DNA from: Nibribacter ruber
GTDB taxonomy: Bacteria; Bacteroidota; Bacteroidia; Cytophagales; Hymenobacteraceae
Assembly: GCF_009913235.1 (NCBI RefSeq)
Contig: NZ_CP047897.1
Coordinates: forward strand, 3,471,001 to 3,535,000
Reading direction: 5' to 3'
Length of the DNA: 64,000 nucleotides
In this document: positions 35,436-42,959 of the stretch, piece by piece
Layout: each line of letters opens with the position of its first letter
Position numbering within the stretch: position 1 is the stretch's first letter
Notes under the pieces: model-generated
What the model was told of the DNA's origin: nothing
Databases searched by the model: none
The model's input: the letters and a program-made list of their open reading frames with translations, nothing else
Position numbers and translations under genes: made by a program

Positions 35436-35543
35436 CCCTGCGCCATGAGAGACTACTTCATGGGCAAGTGGCGGTGTCTCTTCGTATCTCACCCTTCAGA
35501 GGCACCACCGTATTTTGAAATGGGTTTAGTAGCTGGGTAAGGG

Positions 35544-36875
35544 TTAGTAGTCTGTATTCTGCGGATCCCAGTTGGTCCAGCCGGTGGTCCAGTTGGTTGT
35601 CCCGAAGGCACCTAGGTGGGCAACATTCTCAAAACCGGTCATGCCGGTGAAAGACGCGCCAGAAAGGGCCATGGAACCGGTGTTAGGCATGTAGGGAGCA
35701 TTGGTGTTCAGGCCTAATTCTGCGGTGGTTTTTACGCTGTTGGCAAAGCTGTTAGTGCCAAACCAATCTGCGGCATTAAAAGCAGAGGTAGAAGAAGAGG
35801 CCTTGTTGATGGTGGTAGAAGTTCCTGCGCCTGCCACCACTGTGTTCATGATGTTAATGCTGTTGTTTTGCGCATAACCTTCTACCAGGCTTCCGTCTAA
35901 GGTAATGCCTTTGGCAAACCCCGTGATGAGCGAGTTTCTGATAGATAAGCTGGTTCCTTTCTTTAGGTGGGCACCTTGACCAAACTGTGCACCGCTGGGT
36001 AAGTTGGCGCCTGGGCCTATGATGGTCACGTTGGAGAAGGTGGCCGTAGTCAAAGGCGTCAAGGTAGAGCCAGAACCGTCGTTGTCAGACTCAAAGCCGT
36101 TGGAGGCGCCGCCAGAAGCCACGTCCCAAAGGTTAGGATCACTCACGCCCAACGCAAACTGCACGCGACCGCTGTAGCCAAAGTCAGTGTCAAACATATC
36201 ATCGGTGTTTTTGTAGGCTACCAGGTGCGTAGCGTTTACCGTGCCACCAAACCATTCAAAGGCATCATCGCCGCCAAAAGACACTTGCACGTGGTCTATC
36301 TTGGTGCCAGAACCTACTGCGCCCATGGTCAGGCCGTTCAGTTCTTTGTTGGGCTGCAGCGGGTAACCGGCAAACTCAATGCGCACGTAGCTGAACACAC
36401 CTGAGTTGTCGGCGTCATTGGTGCCGCCGTAGTACGCATCTGGGCCGCCCTCTACCACTGGGTCTGAGGTTTGGTTTTGTCTGGCTTTGCCCAGGATCAC
36501 TACCCCGCCCCAATCACCCGGCGCGCGCTGGCCTTTGGCTTGGTTAGACGTGAACACGATGGGTTTCTCTGCGGTGCCCTGCGCCATGATCTTGGCGCCT
36601 CTCTTCACAATCAAAGTCCCTTGTGACGCTTTCTCGCCTTTGATGATGGTTCCTGGCTCAATGGTAAGCGTAGCGTTGTTGTCTACATATACAAACCCTT
36701 TGAGCGTGTAGATGGTGTCTGCGTCCAGGGTTCTGTTGGCAGTGATGGAGCCTTGCAAGATGCCTTGTCCTTTGGTTACCACTAGCGGCGAGTCATCCTC
36801 ATCATCTGTGCAGGCGGTAAACGTGACCACTAGTAACAAGTAAAATAGCAGTCCTAATTTTCTTAACTCTTTCAT
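35544..36875 (-). CDS. Surface lipoprotein with parallel beta-helix
   Basis: The 443-residue protein has a lipoprotein signal ending at Cys22 (TFTAC), followed at once by TDDEDD, an acidic stretch like the Bacteroidota lipoprotein export signal that sends lipoproteins to the cell surface. The body has right-handed beta-helix features: LTIEPGTIIKG, LIVKRGAKIMAQG, then IEFAGYPLQPN, HVQVSFGGDDAFEWFGG and NATHLVAYKNTDDMFD. It starts 46 bases after the TonB receptor stop, so the two are probably one operon. By analogy with SusC/SusD pairs it may be the substrate-binding partner of the receptor, but it has no SusD fold. Ligand unknown. Confidence 0.85.
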   Translation of the reverse strand: MKELRKLGLLFYLLLVVTFTACTDDEDDSPLVVTKGQGILQGSITANRTLDADTIYTLKGFVYVDNNATLTIEPGTIIKGEKASQGTLIVKRGAKIMAQGTAEKPIVFTSNQAKGQRAPGDWGGVVILGKARQNQTSDPVVEGGPDAYYGGTNDADNSGVFSYVRIEFAGYPLQPNKELNGLTMGAVGSGTKIDHVQVSFGGDDAFEWFGGTVNATHLVAYKNTDDMFDTDFGYSGRVQFALGVSDPNLWDVASGGASNGFESDNDGSGSTLTPLTTATFSNVTIIGPGANLPSGAQFGQGAHLKKGTSLSIRNSLITGFAKGITLDGSLVEGYAQNNSINIMNTVVAGAGTSTTINKASSSTSAFNAADWFGTNSFANSVKTTAELGLNTNAPYMPNTGSMALSGASFTGMTGFENVAHLGAFGTTNWTTGWTNWDPQNTDY

Positions 36876-36921
36876 AATTCTGGTTTTAGGTAAATAGGGT
36901 GGGTAAATGGTTTATATAGAT

Positions 36922-39738
36922 TTAGAAAGTGTAGCCTAAGCCAAGGGTGGTGTACATGCCACGGGTGTAGGTTCTGGAGGTAAGGTCAGTCTTCTCCACG
37001 TGGCCGTCCTGGTCTGTGTCTTCCACAAACTTGTATTTCTGGTTCAGGAGGTCCTGGATGCCCGCCTTCACCTGCAGGCCGTTCTTGAAGTTTTTGGTAA
37101 GCGTGAAGTCCAGCACGTGACGGGGCATTTCATAGATGGAGGGGTTCTCATCATTGCCCACGCGGTAGATTCGTTCGCCTAATACATTATATAAGAGGGA
37201 ATACTGCCAGCCGGTCTCCTCATTCTGGTAATACAAGCCCGTGTTCACGATGTAAGGAGACTGACCCATCATGGGGCGTTTGCGCTCGGCCTGTGTAGCC
37301 CCATCGCCTAGGTTTACTTCACTGTGAATGACAGAGGCGTTCAACACCAGAGAGTGGCCCTGGATGAAGCTATTAGAAGACCATTCCTGAAAAGATTTTC
37401 TGGCTTCCACTTCCACGCCCAGGCTGTTGGCAAAGTCTCCGTTGGCGAAGGTGAGGTTGCGGCCTGCGCCGGTTTCTATGCGAGTCTCAATGGGGTCTAT
37501 GAAATGCTTGTAGAACACACCCACAGAAAGCAGCTCATTGGCGGTGGGGTAGAACTCATAGCGCAGGTCTGCATTGTGCACCATGGCTGTCTTTAAGTCT
37601 GGATTACCGCGCACCGAGGCATTCTCATTGAAGTCATAGAAGCTGAAACGGGCCTGCTCCCTGAACTCTGGTCTATTCACGGTCATGCCATATGCAAGCC
37701 GCACCAGAGACCTGATGCTGAAATTGTAGGTGGTGTTCAGGGAAGGAAGAATGTACAGCTTTTTCTGGTCCACGTTAGAAGGCCCGGCTTGGTCTGCGGT
37801 CTTCACTTTCCTCATGTTGTACTCGGCGCGCACGCCGCCATAAAAGTTGACCCGGTCAAAAAACGTCTTGGAAAAGGCAAGGTAACCGGCGCCCAGCGTG
37901 TTGGCCGCTTGGTACTTGTCAGCAATGGACGTGCTTTCATCAAAGAGTAAACCCGTGGAGGTGTTCAAATTCTCTGGCCTGAAGATTTGGTGCAGGGGAA
38001 GGTTGAGAATGGCTTCGTCTGTGCGGCCACCGTCAATACCGGCATTGCGCTTATAGGTAAGCGTGCGGGCTTTGAAACCACGGTCTTTTCGTTCCACATA
38101 AAAACCAGCTTTGAACTTGGGAGCCGTCTCCAGGTCCGCTGAGTCGGTGGCTTGGAAGAGGTGCTGGAATTGTCCTTCCGCTATAAAGGCGGTTTCGTCT
38201 AAGTGAGAGAAGAAGCGCCCGGCGTCATAGGGGGTGGAGTTGGTAGAAATCTGCACTTTGTAGGGTGCCTCTGAGCCGGCATCCCGCTGGGTGCGGACGC
38301 GTCTCAGGTCTGGCTCTTGCCTGTTCAGGAAATTGAAGCCGGTGGTCCAGGTATAGGTGTTCAGCTGGTTCTGGCTGGTGTGCGTGCCTTGCAACTGGCC
38401 TGTGTAAATGGTGCGGCTCTCATAGCGCAGGGCAAAGTTCTGCTCTTCCTGGGTGGTGCCGGTCTCCATGTTCAAGCCTTCGCGCACGGTGGCCTCATTG
38501 ATGCCAATCTGGTTGAACAGGTTCCTGAACTCAAGCTTGTTGTTTTCATTCAGTCTAAGGCTGAAGTTCTGCAAAGCGCCCAGGCGCACGGTGTTGCTGG
38601 ACACGGCATCTTGGTAAGCCCAGTTGGTTTCAACGGCCTGGCCGGTGCGGGCCTCCTGGTAATCCCAGCGCGAGATGTTCTGGAACTGGCGGGTATTGGA
38701 GTACGTGAGCGCAGACACGCTGGAGAGTTTAAAGTCGGCTAGGTCTATGAGTCTGTTCAGGCCCAGGTTAAACCGCATGTCTGGCGAAGCCGTGGTGTTT
38801 TCTGGCGTCCAGACGTTGCGGAGCCCCAGTTGCTGGCCGTATTGCGCTTTGGTGGTATAAGGCAGGCTCTGGAATTGGCTTGTAGCCGGAAGCCCGCCGG
38901 GTAAACTGCGCTTGCCACTTCCCAGTCCCCAGAAATCCAGGGGGCTGCCTTTGTCTGTCTGAAAGTCCTGAAACGTGGTGCCGTTTCTAAAGGAAGTGGA
39001 GAAGTTAAAGCTGGTGCTGTTTTCACTCACCGTATTCTTGGTGCCTACCTTGATAGCCCCACCAGCAAAATCACCGGGTAATTCGGGGGCCGGAGACTTA
39101 TAGATCAGGATTCTGTCTATGACGCTGGTGGGCAATACATCAAAGGAAAAGGCTCTTACGTCTACTTCAGAGCTGGGGGTGAGCGCGTTGTTCAACAACA
39201 CTGAATTGTAGCGCTCACTTAAACCACGCACAATGATAAAGCGGTTGTCCTGGATGGTCACTCCCGGAATTCTGCGCACGGCCTCGGCGGCATCTCTGTC
39301 CTGCGCCTTTACAATCTGCTCACTAGACATGCCGCTCACCACTACTTCGCTCTGTCTTAAGTCTTTGATGAGCGCCATCTCTGAGTTGGTCTGCCGTTCT
39401 ACCACCACCGTTACCTCCTGCAGGCTCTTGGAGTCTTCTGCCATGCTAATAGTTAAGGGAGTGGTCTGGCCTGCCATGATGGTAAGATTGCCTTGCGTGA
39501 AAGGGGTATAGGAAACGTAGGTGGCGGTAATGCTGTACACGCCGGCCTTTAACGGAAGCGTGAAATTGCCCTCGGCGTCTGTAGGGGTGGCTACGCTGGA
39601 ACCAGTTACAGCAACCACGGCACCAATCAGAGGCTCGCCGGTCTTGGCATCCTGCACTTTGCCGGTTAGTGTGCCTTGTTGCGCAACGGCCACCCAGGCG
39701 GTGTTGAGAAGGAGGAGGGTGAGTAGAAATGTTCTCAT
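36922..39738 (-). CDS. TonB-dependent outer-membrane receptor
   Basis: The 938-residue protein has a signal peptide (cut near AVAQ, residue 19) and a carboxypeptidase-regulatory-like domain at about residues 22-98 (GTLTGKVQDAKTGEPLIGAVV ...). A plug domain follows, with DAAEAVRRIPGVTIQDNRFIIVRGLSERYNSVLLNN at about 148-185. The C-terminal 22-stranded barrel ends YTTLGLGYTF. It imports a ligand using TonB energy. It differs from SusC proteins in length and in lacking the SusC box, and its partner gene is a beta-helix lipoprotein. The ligand (metal, vitamin, phosphate compound or glycan) cannot be read from the sequence. Confidence 0.93.
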   Translation of the reverse strand: MRTFLLTLLLLNTAWVAVAQQGTLTGKVQDAKTGEPLIGAVVAVTGSSVATPTDAEGNFTLPLKAGVYSITATYVSYTPFTQGNLTIMAGQTTPLTISMAEDSKSLQEVTVVVERQTNSEMALIKDLRQSEVVVSGMSSEQIVKAQDRDAAEAVRRIPGVTIQDNRFIIVRGLSERYNSVLLNNALTPSSEVDVRAFSFDVLPTSVIDRILIYKSPAPELPGDFAGGAIKVGTKNTVSENSTSFNFSTSFRNGTTFQDFQTDKGSPLDFWGLGSGKRSLPGGLPATSQFQSLPYTTKAQYGQQLGLRNVWTPENTTASPDMRFNLGLNRLIDLADFKLSSVSALTYSNTRQFQNISRWDYQEARTGQAVETNWAYQDAVSSNTVRLGALQNFSLRLNENNKLEFRNLFNQIGINEATVREGLNMETGTTQEEQNFALRYESRTIYTGQLQGTHTSQNQLNTYTWTTGFNFLNRQEPDLRRVRTQRDAGSEAPYKVQISTNSTPYDAGRFFSHLDETAFIAEGQFQHLFQATDSADLETAPKFKAGFYVERKDRGFKARTLTYKRNAGIDGGRTDEAILNLPLHQIFRPENLNTSTGLLFDESTSIADKYQAANTLGAGYLAFSKTFFDRVNFYGGVRAEYNMRKVKTADQAGPSNVDQKKLYILPSLNTTYNFSIRSLVRLAYGMTVNRPEFREQARFSFYDFNENASVRGNPDLKTAMVHNADLRYEFYPTANELLSVGVFYKHFIDPIETRIETGAGRNLTFANGDFANSLGVEVEARKSFQEWSSNSFIQGHSLVLNASVIHSEVNLGDGATQAERKRPMMGQSPYIVNTGLYYQNEETGWQYSLLYNVLGERIYRVGNDENPSIYEMPRHVLDFTLTKNFKNGLQVKAGIQDLLNQKYKFVEDTDQDGHVEKTDLTSRTYTRGMYTTLGLGYTF

Positions 39739-39763
39739 GGCATCTTGATGATTAGTCTCGATG

Positions 39764-39771
39764 CAAAACTA
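39764..39771 (-). promoter_or_regulatory. -7 box of the TonB receptor operon
   Basis: Minus-strand bases 39771-39764 read TAGTTTTG, 25 bases before the receptor ATG. Confidence 0.5.
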
Positions 39772-39878
39772 GAGAGAGGGGTTTACCTGAAGATTAAGGG
39801 CCTATTATGCTATTGTTAAAAGCACTCTTCCAGTATTAAGGAACCGTTACCAAAACCTTTCCCAGAACAGGAGCGCCT

Positions 39879-39916
39879 CGTTTTTGGCCTGTTTTCTGGG
39901 AAACAGGCCAAAAACG
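39879..39916. repeat. 38-bp palindromic repeat, copy 12
   Basis: Arms match 17/18. It lies 140 bases upstream of the TonB receptor start. Confidence 0.93.
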
Positions 39917-40029
39917 GGAGAATTGTTGATCGTCCATTGTTGATTGATTTTATCTGCTGATGTAAACACCCCCCCTTCGCCCCCCTCAAGGGGGGAATCT
40001 TCGTTTACCAAAGGCTTCTACTAAACGCA

Positions 40030-40470
40030 CCGATTCCAGTCTTTCCGGCGAGTCGCCTAAGCAGGTTGCCGCCTCAGGTTGGAACGGCGATCACCACAAG
40101 GTAGAAGCAGCTTGACCACCAAAGGAGCATCTCCGCAGAAGAGGCAAGCTGGTACAGCGCGAGGAGGGAAGACGGGGCCCCGCGGCCGCGAGCGCTTAGC
40201 GGAGACAATACAACAAGGAAGCATAAGGGCACCGGAGCAAGCGGCATTGCTCGGGGATAGCCAACGGAGGCGCACGGCAGAAAAGCATTATGAGTCGAAT
40301 AAGCGGCATATGGCACCGGAAGAAAGAACCTGCTCAGGAATAGCCAACGGAAAAGCAAGTCACGGATTTAACATTCACACCATAGAAAGGCATGAGCCTC
40401 TAAAGAAAGTAACGGCAGTTGAAAAGCAGCAGATAGTCGTTGGTAAGAACACCAACAACGGCAGCAAAAA
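40030..40470 (-). repeat. GC-rich dispersed element, copy B
   Basis: Read on the minus strand it repeats the block order of copy A. GTTGTTGGTGTT lies near 40456; TTGGCTATTCCTGAG is followed by CTTTCTTCCGGTGCC near 40350-40310; a second TTGGCTATCCCCGAG...CCGGTGCCC unit lies near 40265-40230; and GCTAAGCGCTCGCGGCCGCG lies near 40200. The extra internal unit suggests tandem duplication inside the element. Edges are approximate. Confidence 0.65.
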
Positions 40471-40588
40471 ACAAAAAAGGCAACTAGCCATTGGCCATCA
40501 ACCATCATCCACCTCCATTTTTACTCTGCTTTCCCGAAAGTAACCTTGAAAACAACCCAACCCCTCGGGATTAATGACAGAAATCATC

Positions 40589-40617
40589 TTGCGCCATGGT
40601 TTTGTGTTGTACCTTTG
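40589..40617 (+). promoter_or_regulatory. Promoter of the ccm cluster
   Basis: TTG at 40589-40591 and TACCTTTG at 40610-40617 match the Bacteroidota consensus. Transcription should start near 40624. This rules out an upstream ATG at 40596 and points to GTG at 40635 for ccmB, leaving a very short leader. Confidence 0.7.
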
Positions 40618-40634
40618 CTCCAAAGAAGAAAAAC

Positions 40635-41303
40635 GTGCTCCTGAAAGAGGTTATCTACTTGATGCAAAAGGATTTTGTGCTGGAATGGCGGCAGAAGTAT
40701 GCGTTCAATGGCATGCTGTTGTACGTGGGCAGCACTGTTTTCATCTGTTACCTCAGTTTCAGTCTGCAGTTTGGAGGCTTGCAGGTGCCGGTCTGGAACG
40801 CCTTGTACTGGGTGATTCTGCTGTTCACCGCCGTGAACGCCATCGCCAAAGGGTTTGCCCAGGAGAGCAGGGGCCGCTTACTCTATTATTACAGCGTGGT
40901 GAGTCCGCAGGGCGTGATTCTGGCCAAGATAGTGTACAATACGGCGCTCATGCTGGTGCTGGCGTTGTTGTGCTTTGTGTTTTACGCGGTAGTCATAGGC
41001 AACCCGGTGCAAGACATGGCTATGTTTCTGGCGGCCATTGTGCTGGGAGCGGTGGGGTTTGCCACGTCCCTGACCATGATTTCTGCCATTGCGGCCAAAG
41101 CAGCGAACACGGGCACGCTCATGGCGGTTTTGAGTTTCCCGGTGATGGTGCCCATGCTGCTCATGCTGATTAGAATGTCTAAAAACGCCATTGACGGACT
41201 AGACCGCTCCCTGAGTGTGGATGAGGCCGTGACCGTGTTGGCCATTAATATGATTGTTGTCACTGTTTCCTATATCCTGTTCCCCTATTTGTGGCGCAGC
41301 TGA
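40635..41303 (+). CDS. ccmB: Haem exporter membrane subunit CcmB
   Basis: The 222-residue protein from GTG at 40635 reads VLLKEVIYLMQKDFVLEWRQ, the family N-terminus. Six membrane helices follow (YVGSTVFICYLSF, ALYWVILLFTAVNAIAKG, ILAKIVYNTALMLVLAL, ...). CcmB pairs with CcmC and the ATPase CcmA to move or release haem for cytochrome c maturation. The cognate ATPase gene is not upstream, where it often lies, so it must be elsewhere. This gene opens the ccmBCDEF cluster. Confidence 0.93.
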   Translation: MLLKEVIYLMQKDFVLEWRQKYAFNGMLLYVGSTVFICYLSFSLQFGGLQVPVWNALYWVILLFTAVNAIAKGFAQESRGRLLYYYSVVSPQGVILAKIVYNTALMLVLALLCFVFYAVVIGNPVQDMAMFLAAIVLGAVGFATSLTMISAIAAKAANTGTLMAVLSFPVMVPMLLMLIRMSKNAIDGLDRSLSVDEAVTVLAINMIVVTVSYILFPYLWRS

Positions 41304-41325
41304 GGAACGGTTTAAGTAAAGAAGA

Positions 41326-41991
41326 ATGAAACTAACCTGGTGGAAGTGGCTGACCGTAGCCTTGCTCCTGTATACGGTGATTGGGGGCCTGCTCAGCGAT
41401 GTGCCCAGACTGGCCATCCTCAATGAGACCATCCGTAACCTGTTCTTTCACGTGCCCATGTGGTTTGGCATGATCCTCATTCTGCTCATCTCAGTGGTGT
41501 ACTCCATTAAGTACCTGCGCACGCCTTCGTTGAGGAACGATGTGCTGGCGGTAGAGTCTGCCAAGGTGGGCATCTTGTTTGGCGTGCTAGGCATTGTGAC
41601 GGGCATGGAGTGGGCACGTTTCACGTGGGGCGAATTCTGGAGCAATGACCCCAAGCAAAATGCCTCGGCCATTGGCCTTCTCATTTACTTTGCCTACCTG
41701 ATCTTGCGCGGGTCTTTCCAGGACCATCAGCAGCGGGCCCGCATTGGCGCCGTCTACAACATCTTCGCGTTTGCGGCCTTGATTCCCTTGCTCTTTATCT
41801 TGCCCAGGCTCACAGATTCATTGCACCCGGGCAACGGGGGCAATCCAGGTTTCAACTCCTATGACCTGGACAGTCGCCTGAGAGCTGTTTTCTATCCGGC
41901 GGTGCTGGGTTGGGCGCTCCTGGGAATCTGGGTAGTGAACGTGAAAGCCAGATTTGAACTTTTGAAGCAACAAGTATATGAAAATGTATAA
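41326..41991 (+). CDS. ccmC: Haem delivery protein CcmC (CcsA family)
   Basis: The 221-residue protein has six membrane helices. The tryptophan-rich haem-handling loop is WARFTWGEFWSNDPKQ near residues 95-110. Flanking periplasmic histidines are in FFHVP (about residue 42) and LHPGNGG (about 168). CcmC presents haem to CcmE. It begins 22 bases after ccmB and overlaps ccmD by 14 bases, a tight operon. Confidence 0.94.
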   Translation: MKLTWWKWLTVALLLYTVIGGLLSDVPRLAILNETIRNLFFHVPMWFGMILILLISVVYSIKYLRTPSLRNDVLAVESAKVGILFGVLGIVTGMEWARFTWGEFWSNDPKQNASAIGLLIYFAYLILRGSFQDHQQRARIGAVYNIFAFAALIPLLFILPRLTDSLHPGNGGNPGFNSYDLDSRLRAVFYPAVLGWALLGIWVVNVKARFELLKQQVYENV

Positions 41992-42238
41992 ATGGATTTT
42001 GGTGCTGCTCCTGTCATGGGTGGCCACTTCTACTGCTCCGGCGCTTGCCCAGTCTCAGTCAGAAACCACCACGGCGGCGGCCTCTTCTTCACAGGTTGAA
42101 ATGGCCGACGTAATGCGTCAGGACGGCAAGATTTACATTGTAGTGGCGGTGTTGGTGACGGTGTTGATAGGCCTTCTGATTTACCTGATTTCCATTGACA
42201 AGAAAGTTGCCAGACTGGAGCGGGAGATAAGGCAATAA
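41978..42238 (+). CDS. ccmD: CcmD-like small membrane protein
   Basis: The 86-residue protein has an N-terminal hydrophobic signal segment (WILVLLLSWVATSTAPALAQ) and one C-terminal helix (IYIVVAVLVTVLIGLLIYLI, about residues 52-71). A charged tail follows (DKKVARLEREIRQ). It overlaps ccmC by 14 bases. CcmD stabilises the CcmABC-CcmE complex. An alternative start is the ATG two codons later. Bacteroidota CcmD proteins are longer than those of Proteobacteria, as here. Confidence 0.85.
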   Translation: MKMYKWILVLLLSWVATSTAPALAQSQSETTTAAASSSQVEMADVMRQDGKIYIVVAVLVTVLIGLLIYLISIDKKVARLEREIRQ

Positions 42239-42241
42239 AAT

Positions 42242-42279
42242 CGTTTTTAGGCAGTTTTTAGAGAAACAGCCCAAAAACG
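42242..42279. repeat. 38-bp palindromic repeat, copy 13
   Basis: Arms match 15/18 and show a swapped pair (GGC with GCC). It starts 3 bases past the ccmD stop, within the ccm gene cluster. Confidence 0.88.
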
Positions 42280-42370
42280 AAATCCGGCCTCATAAATTAT
42301 GCCCCCGTGGATTTAATTTAAAGTTAGTGTTGTTAGAAAGGCGGAAAACACCGTCCATGCTTTTACAAAC

Positions 42371-42805
42371 ATGAAAAAGATACACATCATCGGAATTCTC
42401 ATCATTGCTGCGGCCATCACCATCATCATGTCTACGGCGTCAGACGCGAGCGTGTACGTGCCATTCTCTGAGGCCCAGGCCCGCGCCCAGGACGGCGATG
42501 ACACAAAAGTGCACGTAGTGGGCAGGCTGAAGAAAGACCCCCAAGGCCATATTGTTGGGATGAAATATGACCCCATGATTGACCCTAACTACTTCTCCTT
42601 TGTGCTGGTAGATACCAACCGCGTAGAGCAGACGGTGGTGTATTACAATCCCAAACCACAAGACTTTGACCGCTCTGAGCAAGTAGTGATCACCGGCAAC
42701 ATGCAGGGCCAGATGTTTGTGGCAGACAAGATCCTGCTCAAGTGTCCTTCAAAATACACAGAGAACGAGGTGAAAGCCGAAGACGGAAAAACGGCAAGCC
42801 TTTAG
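42371..42805 (+). CDS. ccmE: Haem chaperone CcmE, CxxxY type
   Basis: The 144-residue protein has an N-terminal anchor (IIGILIIAAAITIIMST, residues 5-22) and the beta-barrel (OB) domain with VHVVGRLKKD and YFSFVLVDTN. The haem-attachment site in most CcmE proteins is His in a H-x3-Y motif. Here it reads CPSKY, with Cys in place of His (C-x3-Y). Such CcmE forms are known from archaea and some bacteria with a variant (System I-star type) maturation pathway. It lies between ccmD and ccmF, separated by a palindrome and a heptad-repeat inverted pair. Confidence 0.92.
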   Translation: MKKIHIIGILIIAAAITIIMSTASDASVYVPFSEAQARAQDGDDTKVHVVGRLKKDPQGHIVGMKYDPMIDPNYFSFVLVDTNRVEQTVVYYNPKPQDFDRSEQVVITGNMQGQMFVADKILLKCPSKYTENEVKAEDGKTASL

Positions 42806-42808
42806 CAT

Positions 42809-42952
42809 AGTCCTGAGTCTTGAGTCCTGAGTCTTGAGTCATCAAGCAAGGTTTCAATACTCATTATAGATAGTATACAAACACAATTAGCGATTACAGT
42901 CCTGCGGCTGAGTTTTAAAGACTCAAGACTCAGGACTCGCGACTCAGAACTC
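42809..42952. repeat. Inverted pair of AGTC/GACT heptad blocks
   Basis: The left block 42809-42841 is built of 7-base units starting AGTC (ctg, ttg, ctg, ttg). The right block 42920-42952 is built of units starting GACTC. The blocks are largely complementary (19 consecutive bases pair) and enclose a 78-base spacer. The pair fills the gap between ccmE and ccmF. Confidence 0.85.
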
Positions 42953-42959
42953 TTTTATA

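Larger units (their letters stand above)
34997..35543. other. Intergenic region with two palindromic repeats
   Basis: The 547 bases hold copy 10 inside a larger palindrome, copy 11, and the terminator of the beta-helix gene. I see no open frame with protein features. Confidence 0.65.
39739..40634. other. Noncoding region between the receptor and the cytochrome c genes
   Basis: It contains the receptor promoter, palindrome copy 12, a C-rich/G-rich stretch (39968-39996, CCCCCCCTTCG ... AAGGGGGG), copy B of the GC-rich dispersed element and the ccmB promoter. Open frames over the element are not protein-like. No ccmA gene is here. Confidence 0.7.

Noticed and set aside
39968-39996. C-rich/G-rich stretch as a G-quadruplex regulator
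   Set aside because: It has only two long runs, one of C and one of G on the same strand, which fits a simple hairpin better than a four-run quadruplex.
40057-40543. Open frames on both strands over copy B of the element
   Set aside because: Both strands are open because of base composition; no protein features, promoter or conserved start.
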